The notes beneath the pieces are model-generated. The model was not told the DNA's origin, ran no database searches, and saw nothing but the letters and a program-made list of their open reading frames with translations. The translations under genes were made by a program, and so were the position numbers. 13,533 nt of DNA from Alphaproteobacteria bacterium (lineage in GTDB: Bacteria > Pseudomonadota > Alphaproteobacteria > Rhodobacterales > Rhodobacteraceae): positions 1 through 13,533 of the forward strand of contig JAUHZL010000032.1 of NCBI GenBank assembly GCA_030425945.1, written 5' to 3'. This document shows positions 7,235 through 13,533 of the stretch, one piece after another (within the stretch, counting starts at the first letter, position 1; each line of letters opens with the position of its first letter).

Positions 7235-9319
7235 ATGGCAAAATGGGACTATGACGGCCCGATCCTCGAGATCGAGAACCTGTCCATCAGCTTCTTCACC
7301 CGGCTGCGCGAGATCCCGGCGGTGATGGACTTCTCCTGCACGGTGCAGCCCGGCGAGGCGATGGGCCTCGTGGGCGAGTCGGGCTGCGGCAAGTCCACCG
7401 TCGCGCTGGGCGTGATGCAGGACCTCGGCGTCAACGGGCGGATCGTCGGCGGCTCGATCAAGTTCAAGGGCCGCGACCTGAACACGATGAGCGCGGACGA
7501 GCTGCGCGGCATCCGCGGCTCGGAGATCGCGATGATCTACCAGGAGCCGATGGCCTCGCTGAACCCGGCGATGAAGATCGGCCAGCAGCTGATGGAAGTC
7601 CCGATGATCCACGAGGGGATCAGCGAGAAGGACGCCCGCGCCCGCGCGCTGGAGGTGGTGACGGACGTGAAGCTGCCCGACCCGGCACGCATCCTGAACA
7701 GCTACCCGCACCAGCTGTCGGGCGGCCAGCAGCAGCGCATCGTGATCGCCATGGCGCTGATGTCGAAGCCGTCGCTCCTGATCCTCGACGAGCCGACGAC
7801 CGCGCTCGACGTGACGGTCGAGGCGGCCGTGGTCGAACTGGTCAAGGAACTGGGCAAGAAATACGGCACATCGATGCTGTTCATCTCGCACAACCTCGGG
7901 CTGGTGCTGGAGACCTGCGACCGGCTCTGCGTGATGTATTCCGGCGAGGCGGTCGAAACCGGCTCGATCGAGGATGTCTTCGACAAGATGCAGCACCCGT
8001 ACACGCAGGCGCTGTTCCGCTCGATCCCGCTGCCGGGGGCCGACAAGACCTCGCGCCCGCTGGTGGCGATCCCCGGCAACTTCCCCCTGCCCCACGAGCG
8101 CCCGCCGGGCTGCAACTTCGGGCCGCGCTGCGACTACTTCGAGGCCGGGCGCTGCGATGCGGGCGACATCCGCATGGCCGAGGTGCCGGGCGACGACCGC
8201 CACGCCACGCGCTGCCTGAAGTTCCGCGAGATCGACTGGGACGCGCCGCCGCTGGTCGAGGCCGGGGCCGCCAAGGCCGAGGTCGGCGACGTGGTCCTGC
8301 GCATGGAAGACCTGCGCAAGTATTACGAGGTGTCGGCCAACGCGCTGTTCGGCGGCGGCTCGAAGAAGGTGGTCAAGGCGAACGAAACGCTCAGCTTCGA
8401 GGCGCGCGAGTCCGAAACCCTCGCCATCGTGGGCGAGTCGGGCTGCGGCAAGTCCACCTTCGCCAAGGTGCTGATGGGTCTCGAAACCGCGACGGCGGGC
8501 AAGATCCTGATCGACAACCGGGAAATCCAGGACACCCGCATCCAGGACCGGGACACCAAGACCGTGTCCGAGGTGCAGATGGTGTTCCAGAACCCGTTCG
8601 ACACGCTGAACCCGTCGATGACGGTCGGACGCCAGATCATCCGGGCGCTGGAGATCTTCAACGTGGGCTCGTCGGACGAGGACCGCGAGGCGCGGATGCT
8701 GGAGCTTCTGGACCTCGTGAAGCTGCCGCGCAGCTTTGCCGACCGGATGCCGCGCCAGCTCTCCGGCGGGCAGAAGCAGCGGGTCGGGATCGCGCGGGCC
8801 TTCGCGGGCGATGCGCGGATCGTGGTCGCGGACGAGCCGGTGTCGGCGCTCGACGTGTCGGTGCAGGCGGCGGTGACCGACCTGCTGATGGAAATCCAGC
8901 GCCGCAACAAGACGACGCTGTTGTTCATCAGCCATGACCTGTCGATCGTGCGCTACCTGTCGGACCGGGTGATGGTCATGTACCTCGGCCACGTGGTCGA
9001 ACTGGGCACCACCGATCAGGTCTTCAGCCCGCCTTACCACCCCTATACCGAGGCACTGCTGTCCGCGGTGCCGATCGCGGATACCAGCATCGAGAAGACC
9101 CATATCGTGCTGGAAGGCGACATCCCCTCGGCGATGAACCCGCCGCCGGGTTGCCCGTTCCAGACCCGGTGCCGCTGGAAATCCAAGGTCCCCGGCGGCC
9201 TCTGCGAGACCGAAGTGCCGTCGGTCCGCCACCTCGGCAACGGGCACCAGGTCAAGTGCCACCTGTCGGACGACGAACTCGGCGGGATGGAGCCGGTGAT
9301 CAAGATCGCGGCCGAGTGA
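7235..9319 (+). CDS. Fused double ABC ATPase of a dipeptide-class importer (DppD-DppF fusion)
   Basis: One 694-residue cytoplasmic polypeptide holds both nucleotide-binding domains that energise import. Domain 1 has Walker A GESGCGKS (47-54), Q-loop YQEPMASLNP, signature LSGGQQQR (161-168), Walker B LLILDEP (181-187) and the H-loop in LFISHNL. Domain 2 has GESGCGKS (400-407), FQNPFDTLNPS, LSGGQKQR (509-516), VVADEP (530-535) and LFISHDL. All catalytic motifs are intact in both. Each domain ends with the oligopeptide-transporter C-terminal region (HPYTQALF; HPYTEALL) and four cysteines starting PPGCNFGPRC and PPGCPFQTRC; in characterised DppD proteins such cysteines can hold an iron-sulfur cluster. 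Start ATG 7235 lies 2 bases after the permease stop, with GAGGGA six bases upstream, so it is tightly coupled. Fusion fixes a 1:1 ratio of the two domains. Confidence 0.95.
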   Translation: MAKWDYDGPILEIENLSISFFTRLREIPAVMDFSCTVQPGEAMGLVGESGCGKSTVALGVMQDLGVNGRIVGGSIKFKGRDLNTMSADELRGIRGSEIAMIYQEPMASLNPAMKIGQQLMEVPMIHEGISEKDARARALEVVTDVKLPDPARILNSYPHQLSGGQQQRIVIAMALMSKPSLLILDEPTTALDVTVEAAVVELVKELGKKYGTSMLFISHNLGLVLETCDRLCVMYSGEAVETGSIEDVFDKMQHPYTQALFRSIPLPGADKTSRPLVAIPGNFPLPHERPPGCNFGPRCDYFEAGRCDAGDIRMAEVPGDDRHATRCLKFREIDWDAPPLVEAGAAKAEVGDVVLRMEDLRKYYEVSANALFGGGSKKVVKANETLSFEARESETLAIVGESGCGKSTFAKVLMGLETATAGKILIDNREIQDTRIQDRDTKTVSEVQMVFQNPFDTLNPSMTVGRQIIRALEIFNVGSSDEDREARMLELLDLVKLPRSFADRMPRQLSGGQKQRVGIARAFAGDARIVVADEPVSALDVSVQAAVTDLLMEIQRRNKTTLLFISHDLSIVRYLSDRVMVMYLGHVVELGTTDQVFSPPYHPYTEALLSAVPIADTSIEKTHIVLEGDIPSAMNPPPGCPFQTRCRWKSKVPGGLCETEVPSVRHLGNGHQVKCHLSDDELGGMEPVIKIAAE

Positions 9320-9339
9320 CGGCCGACGCAGGCGCATCG

Positions 9340-9365
9340 AAGGGCGGCCCGGTGGGCCGCCCTTT
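9340..9365 (+). terminator. Terminator-like hairpin after the ATPase gene
   Basis: A perfect 11-base inverted repeat, AAGGGCGGCCC (9340-9350) and GGGCCGCCCTT (9354-9364), has a GGT loop and a third T at 9365. It starts 21 bases after the ATPase stop. The T-tract is very short (CTTTC), so termination is probably partial, leaving some read-through into the FAD enzyme gene, or it may mainly stabilise the importer mRNA. Confidence 0.6.
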
Positions 9366-9393
9366 CGCATGTTTGCGCCGTTTCCTGTCGGGT

Positions 9394-9423
9394 TTGGACT
9401 AGTGGCGGGTTTCCGGCAAGCTA
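9394..9423 (+). promoter_or_regulatory. Possible weak promoter for the FAD enzyme gene
   Basis: TTGGAC (9394-9399), then an 18-base spacer and AAGCTA (9418-9423), lies 30 bases before the ATG at 9454 and after the terminator-like hairpin. The match to the -35/-10 consensus is modest, and no GTGTCGC copy was noticed nearby. It is offered only because the hairpin implies the gene may need its own start. Confidence 0.2.
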
Positions 9424-9453
9424 GGCTGCGGCCAAACGGAGAATGAGGACGAG

Positions 9454-11871
9454 ATGAAAACCACCACCCAGGTCTGCGTCATCGGCGGCGGCGTCGTCGG
9501 CTGCTCGGTGCTCTATCACCTGACCAAGCTCGGCTGGACCGACGTGATGCTGGTCGAACGCTCGGAACTGACCAGCGGCTCGACCTGGCACGCGGCCGGC
9601 GGGTTCCACACCCTGAACGGCGACACCAACATGGCCGCGCTGCAGGGCTACACGATCCAGCTTTACAAGGAACTGGAGGCACTTACGGGGCAAAGCTGCG
9701 GGTTGCACCATGTCGGTGGCATCACGCTGGCCGATACCCCCGAGCGCTTCGACATGCTGAAGGCCGAGCGCGCCAAGCACCGCTACATGGGGCTGCACAC
9801 CGAGATCCTGTCGCCGTCCGAGGTCGTCGCGATGACCGACGGGCTGGTCAATGTCGAGGGTGTTCTGGGCGCGCTCTACGATCCCCTCGACGGGCACCTC
9901 GACCCGTCCGGGACGACCCATGCCTATGCCAAGGCCGCGCGGCAGGGCGGCGCCGAGATCGTTCTGCACACCCGAGTCCTCGAAACCAATCCGCGTCCCG
10001 ACGGCACCTGGGACGTGGTGACCGAGAAGGGCACGATCCACGCCGAGCACGTGGTCAACGCGGGCGGCCTCTGGGCGCGCGAGGTGGGCGCGATGGCGGG
10101 CGTCTACCTGCCGCTGCTGCCGATGGCGCACCAGTATGTCGTGACCGACGAGATTCCCGAAATCTACAACCGCGCCAAGGAGTTCCCGCACGTCATGGAC
10201 CCGGGCGGCGAAAGCTACCTGCGGCAGGAAGGGCGCGGTCTCTGCATCGGGTTCTACGAGCAGAACTGTGAACCGTGGGCCGTGAACGGCACGCCTTGGG
10301 ACTTCGGCCACGAGTTGCTGAATGACAACCTGGACAAGATTGAAGACTCGATCGCCTTCGCCTATCGCCGCTTCCCGGTGCTGGAGCGCGCCGGCATCAA
10401 GTCGGTGATCCACGGCCCCTTCACCTTCGCGCCCGACGGCAACCCGCTGATCGGCCCGGTTCCCGGCCTGCGCAACTACTGGTCGGCCTGCGCCGTGATG
10501 GCGGGCTTCAGCCAGGGCGGCGGCATGGGCCTCGCGCTGGCGCAATGGATGATCCACGGCGCGCCCGAGGTCGATCCGCGCGGCTTCGACGTCGCCCGGT
10601 TCGGCACCTGGACGACGCCCGGCTATACCGTCCCCAAGGTGATCGAGAACTACCAGACCCGCTTCTCGGTCGCCTACCCGAACGAGGAGAAGCCCGCCGC
10701 CCGGCCCTTCCGGACCACGGCGATGTACGACATCTGGTCGGATATGGGCGCGGTCTTCGGCCAGACCTACGGGCTGGAGGTCGTCAACTACTTCGCCCGC
10801 GAGGGCGAGCCGCGCTACGAGACCCCGAGTTTCCGCCGCTCGAACGCCTTCGAGGCCACCCGCGCCGAGGTCCACGGGGTCCGAACCGCGGTCGGCATTA
10901 ACGAAGTGCAGAACTTCGGCAAGTTCCGCGTCACCGGCCCCAACGCGCGCGCGTGGCTCGACCGGATCATGGCGGGCCGCATCCCGCAGCCGGGACGCCT
11001 GAGCCTGACGCCGATGCTGTCGCCCACGGGACGCATCTTCGGCGATTTCACCGTCTCCTGCCTGTCCGAGACCGAGTTCCGCCTGACCGCCTCCTACGGC
11101 TCGCAGCACTATCACCAGCGCTGGTTCGACGACCATCTCGAGGACGGCGTGCGGGTCGAGAACGTCTCGGACAGCCTGACCGGGTTCCAGATCGCAGGCC
11201 CGAAAGCGCGCGAGGTGCTGGCGGCCGTCACCAGCGCCGATGTTTCGGCCGAGGCGTTCCGCTTCTTCGACGTGCGCCGGATGACGCTGGGCATCGCCGA
11301 CTGCATCGTGCAGCGGGTCAGCTACACCGGGGACCTCGGCTACGAGATCTACTGCGACCCGATGAGCCAGCGCAACCTGTTCCACACGCTGTGGGAGGCG
11401 GGCAAGCCGCATGGCATGGTGCCGTTCGGCATGCGGGCGATGATGAGCCTGCGCCTCGACAAGTTCTTCGGCTCGTGGCAGCGCGAGTTCAGCCCCGACT
11501 ACACACCGGGCGAAACCGGGCTCGACCGCTTCATCTCCTTCAGGAAGAACGCCGATTTCATCGGACGCGCGGCGGCCGAGGCCGAGCGCCAGTCGGGCAG
11601 CGCCCGCACGCTCTGCGCCTTCGAGGTGCAGGCGACCGATGCCGACGTGGTGGCCTACGAGCCGATCTGGCTGGGGGGCGAGGTCGTCGGCTTCTGCACC
11701 TCGGGCGGCTATTCGCACTGGGCCGGCAAGTCGATCGCGCTCGGGTTCGTGCCGACCGAGCGGCTGACCGACGATCTGGAGGTCGAGATCGAGATCCTCG
11801 GCGAGATGCATGCCGCGAAGCGCCTGCTGACGCCGCTCTTCGATCCGGACGGCGCGCGCATGCGGGGCTGA
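9454..11871 (+). CDS. FAD-dependent dehydrogenase with GcvT domain (dimethylglycine/sarcosine dehydrogenase family)
   Basis: An 805-residue cytoplasmic flavoenzyme of the family that oxidatively removes N-methyl groups from glycine derivatives, usually passing the C1 unit to tetrahydrofolate. The N-terminal domain (about 1-385) is a DAO-type FAD fold: VIGGGVVG (9-16), VER (34-36) binding the ribose, and GSTWHAAGG (42-50), where His46 matches the covalent FAD-linking His of dimethylglycine dehydrogenase. A linker region follows (about 385-445), then a GcvT/aminomethyltransferase domain (about 445-720) with YTGDLGYEIY (624-633) and a C-terminal barrel with GGYSHWAGKSIALGFVP. The GcvT Asp that activates folate appears to be His554 here. 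The start has GAGGA at 9445-9449 upstream. It follows the importer genes and is closed by a strong terminator. Substrate could be dimethylglycine, sarcosine or another N-methyl amine; sequence alone does not decide. Confidence 0.9.
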   Translation: MKTTTQVCVIGGGVVGCSVLYHLTKLGWTDVMLVERSELTSGSTWHAAGGFHTLNGDTNMAALQGYTIQLYKELEALTGQSCGLHHVGGITLADTPERFDMLKAERAKHRYMGLHTEILSPSEVVAMTDGLVNVEGVLGALYDPLDGHLDPSGTTHAYAKAARQGGAEIVLHTRVLETNPRPDGTWDVVTEKGTIHAEHVVNAGGLWAREVGAMAGVYLPLLPMAHQYVVTDEIPEIYNRAKEFPHVMDPGGESYLRQEGRGLCIGFYEQNCEPWAVNGTPWDFGHELLNDNLDKIEDSIAFAYRRFPVLERAGIKSVIHGPFTFAPDGNPLIGPVPGLRNYWSACAVMAGFSQGGGMGLALAQWMIHGAPEVDPRGFDVARFGTWTTPGYTVPKVIENYQTRFSVAYPNEEKPAARPFRTTAMYDIWSDMGAVFGQTYGLEVVNYFAREGEPRYETPSFRRSNAFEATRAEVHGVRTAVGINEVQNFGKFRVTGPNARAWLDRIMAGRIPQPGRLSLTPMLSPTGRIFGDFTVSCLSETEFRLTASYGSQHYHQRWFDDHLEDGVRVENVSDSLTGFQIAGPKAREVLAAVTSADVSAEAFRFFDVRRMTLGIADCIVQRVSYTGDLGYEIYCDPMSQRNLFHTLWEAGKPHGMVPFGMRAMMSLRLDKFFGSWQREFSPDYTPGETGLDRFISFRKNADFIGRAAAEAERQSGSARTLCAFEVQATDADVVAYEPIWLGGEVVGFCTSGGYSHWAGKSIALGFVPTERLTDDLEVEIEILGEMHAAKRLLTPLFDPDGARMRG

Positions 11872-11886
11872 GGCCCGCCAAACGCG

Positions 11887-11918
11887 AAAGGGGCGCCCCG
11901 TCGGGCGCCCCTTTTTTT
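11887..11918 (+). terminator. Intrinsic terminator between convergent genes
   Basis: A perfect 12-base stem, AAAGGGGCGCCC (11887-11898) and GGGCGCCCCTTT (11903-11914), has a CGTC loop and a run of seven T (11912-11918). It lies 15 bases after the FAD enzyme stop and ends the importer/dehydrogenase unit. Read from the other strand, the stem is followed by CTTTC only, so it may also slow transcription of the convergent RTX gene, which stops at 11941. Confidence 0.93.
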
Positions 11919-11940
11919 GGTCGCATCAGGCGGTGCCGGA

Positions 11941-13533
11941 TCAGACGACCAGCTTGGCCTCGAACTTCTTCAGCGTCGGACGCGCCGAGACGTAGCTCTC
12001 GCGGCCGATCCGGGTCTTCAGCTCCGGGAAGAGCTCGAAGATCTCGTCCCGCTGGTCGCTGTCGATGCCGCTCAGCGTGTAGTCGCCGGGCTGGAAGCTC
12101 TCGGACCAGGCGCCGTCGGCCAGAACGATCTGGTGGCTGGCGCACATGAAGTGGATGTAGGTGGTCGCCACCATGTCGAGGCGGTGCACGCCGTCCATGC
12201 CGACGAGGTGCTTGGCCGCCACCAGCACTTCCGGCTGGTCGAACAGCAGGTCGACCTCGGCGTTGGCGATCAGCATCCGGTGATTGGGCGAGACGATCAT
12301 GTCCCGCTCGGGCAGACCGTTGCCGAGCGACCCGGCCTTGATCAGCACCGGCTTCAGGTGCGGCGCGTCGGTCAGGGTCTTCAGCGTGATGCGCTTGTGA
12401 CCGACCCACTGGATGTCCTGGAAGCCGTTGTCGCGGGTGATGACCTTGTCGCCGACCTTCAGGTCCTCGACCGCCACCTCGCCACGCGGGGTCGCGACGC
12501 GGGTGCCGGGCGTGAAGCAGGGAATGACGTTCTCGATCTCGGTGAAGTCGAGGCGCTGGGTCGGGTCGCCGTTGAAGATGACGTAGCCGTCTTCCTTGTC
12601 CGCCGAGGTGTAGACCACGTTCAGCGGGCCGGAGCCGGTCAGGTCCAGCGTGTCGAAGTCGTCGCCACCCGAGCCGCCGTCCACGAAATCGCCCGCGTTG
12701 CCGCCAAGGAAGGTGTCGCGGTCGTCGCCGCCGTAGAGCGTGTCCTTGCCCTGGCCGCCGGTGATCGTGTCGTTCCCGGTCCCGCCGTAGACGGTGTCGT
12801 CGTCGATGCCCGCGTCGATCACGTCATTCCCGGCGTCGCCGTAGATCGTGTCGTCGTCGTCCTGGCCGAAGATCGTGTCGTCCCCGTCCCCGCCGTAGAT
12901 CAGGTCCTTGCCGTTGTCGGGCACGAGGTCCGGACCGCCCGGGCCTTCGTCCGGGATGTTCACGGCATCGGGGAAGGACGGGTTCAGGCCGCCGTAGATG
13001 GTGTCGTTGTCGGCACCGCCGCGGATCGTGTCCGAGCCCTCGCCGCCGACGATGAAGTCGTTGCCGTCCCCGCCGTCGATGGTGTCGTCGTCGAAGCCGC
13101 CGTCGATCGTGTCGTTGCCCGCGCCGCCGTCGATGATGTCGTTGTCATCGCCGGTGAAGATCGTGTCGTTGCCCGCCCCGCCGAAGACCGTGTCGCGGTC
13201 GTTGAACGGGTCGCTGTCCAACGGATAGAGGCCGGGATAGCCGCGGTCCGGCAGCGGAACGCTCGAGACCGGGGCCGAGGTGTCGATGTAGTCGTCGCCG
13301 TCCCCGCCATCGGCATAGTCGTTGCCGTTGCCGCCGAGGATGGTGTCGTTGCCGCCTTCGCCGTAGAGGGTGTCGTCGCCCTCGCCGCCGTCCAGCTTTT
13401 CCCAGCCGGAGCCGCCGTAGATGGTGTCGTTCCCGGCCTCGCCGAAGAGCGCGTCCGACCCCTTCACGCCCCAGATCTGGTCGTTGCCGTCGCCGCCGTA
13501 GATCGCGTCGTCGCCATCGCCGCCGTAGATCTC
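11941..13533 (-). CDS. RTX-repeat protein with C-terminal Hint domain, N-terminus outside the window
   Basis: The last 530 residues of a larger secreted protein are visible; the frame remains open to the window edge, so the internal GTG at 13467 is not the true start. From 13533 down to about 12661 it is built of GGxGxDxI nonapeptide repeats, which bind calcium after type I secretion. Two proline-rich linkers (13195-13284 and 12907-12987) interrupt them. After a short FTEIENVIP segment comes a Hint (hedgehog/intein) domain opening with CFTPGTRVATPRGEVAVEDL (Cys codon 12517-12519), with VGDKV, the block-B-like SPNH (12280-12291), and the late conserved HQIVLADGAWSESF with PGDYTL. About 40 residues follow to the stop. 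Such proteins are frequent in Rhodobacteraceae; whether this Hint domain cleaves itself is unproved. It converges on the FAD enzyme gene, shares the terminator zone, and is unlikely to be functionally linked to it. Confidence 0.92.
   Translation of the reverse strand, partial: EIYGGDGDDAIYGGDGNDQIWGVKGSDALFGEAGNDTIYGGSGWEKLDGGEGDDTLYGEGGNDTILGGNGNDYADGGDGDDYIDTSAPVSSVPLPDRGYPGLYPLDSDPFNDRDTVFGGAGNDTIFTGDDNDIIDGGAGNDTIDGGFDDDTIDGGDGNDFIVGGEGSDTIRGGADNDTIYGGLNPSFPDAVNIPDEGPGGPDLVPDNGKDLIYGGDGDDTIFGQDDDDTIYGDAGNDVIDAGIDDDTVYGGTGNDTITGGQGKDTLYGGDDRDTFLGGNAGDFVDGGSGGDDFDTLDLTGSGPLNVVYTSADKEDGYVIFNGDPTQRLDFTEIENVIPCFTPGTRVATPRGEVAVEDLKVGDKVITRDNGFQDIQWVGHKRITLKTLTDAPHLKPVLIKAGSLGNGLPERDMIVSPNHRMLIANAEVDLLFDQPEVLVAAKHLVGMDGVHRLDMVATTYIHFMCASHQIVLADGAWSESFQPGDYTLSGIDSDQRDEIFELFPELKTRIGRESYVSARPTLKKFEAKLVV
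12661..13533 (-). repeat. RTX-encoding 27-base repeat array
   Basis: Degenerate tandem units of about 27 bases (or 9-codon multiples) encode GGxGNDxIx on the minus strand. On the plus strand they appear as recurring words such as GCCGCCGTAGAT, GTGTCGTTG and TCGTCGCC. There are three blocks separated by non-repeat linkers: 13285 to the window edge, about 12988-13194, and about 12661-12906. The unit sequences differ enough that this is a protein-driven repeat rather than a recently amplified satellite. Confidence 0.85.

Noticed and set aside
7130..9370. Very long minus-strand open frame opposite the fused ATPase (about 746 codons)
   Set aside because: Composition is His/Arg/Asp/Val-rich with no family motifs. 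It mirrors the codon bias of the real plus-strand gene, whose Walker motifs are unmistakable.
9421..11811. Long minus-strand open frame opposite the FAD enzyme (about 796 codons)
   Set aside because: Same shadow effect of GC-rich codon bias; no recognisable domains, while the plus strand encodes a complete flavoenzyme.
12998..13228. Plus-strand frame with repeated SxPPxxVS units inside the RTX region
   Set aside because: The repetition is the antisense reading of the GGxGxD repeats; there is no plausible start signal.
12661..13533. Repeat array considered as CRISPR or a satellite
   Set aside because: Units are in frame with codons, about 27 bases with no unique spacers, and encode RTX nonapeptides.

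Overview
The window looks like a chromosomal stretch of a GC-rich alphaproteobacterium, most likely Rhodobacteraceae (Roseobacter/Paracoccus-like). I base this on the strong G/C bias at third codon positions, the pyrH-frr pair next to miaA, and a C-terminal RTX-Hint protein of a kind common in that family. This is my reading of gene content and protein style; no search was run.

Layout. (1) 1-1026, minus strand: pyrH (UMP kinase) followed by the 5' part of frr (ribosome recycling factor), which runs off the left edge. (2) 1027-2060: a 143-base divergent spacer and miaA (tRNA dimethylallyltransferase). (3) 2061-2178: a short spacer with clustered DnaA-box-like words and inverted repeats. (4) 2179-3006: an AraC-family regulator. 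(5) 3007-3274: a regulatory spacer with three copies of GTGTCGC at 21-22 base steps, the first inside a perfect palindrome. (6) 3275-9319: an ABC importer of the dipeptide/oligopeptide/nickel class, with a Tat-exported binding protein, two permeases and one fused double ATPase. The last three genes are tightly packed; a strong hairpin separates the binding-protein gene from the first permease gene. (7) 9340-11871: a terminator-like hairpin, then an 805-residue FAD enzyme of the dimethylglycine/sarcosine dehydrogenase family with a GcvT folate-type domain, closed by a textbook intrinsic terminator. (8) 11941-13533, minus strand: the C-terminal part of an RTX-repeat protein ending in a Hint (hedgehog/intein) domain; its start lies outside the window.

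How it fits together. The AraC regulator, importer and FAD dehydrogenase read in one direction and probably form one uptake-and-oxidation module. The likeliest model is that the regulator senses a small N-methylated or amine-containing compound and binds the GTGTCGC repeats to switch on the importer, after which the oxidase N-demethylates or oxidises the substrate. The substrate cannot be read from sequence. Unusual points are the fused ATPase, a Cys-containing periplasmic insert in the first permease, an enlarged second permease with extra hydrophobic segments, and a His where the folate-site Asp of dimethylglycine dehydrogenases appears to lie. The flanking pyrH, frr and miaA genes are ordinary housekeeping genes. 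I saw no tRNA, rRNA, insertion sequence, CRISPR array or prophage genes.
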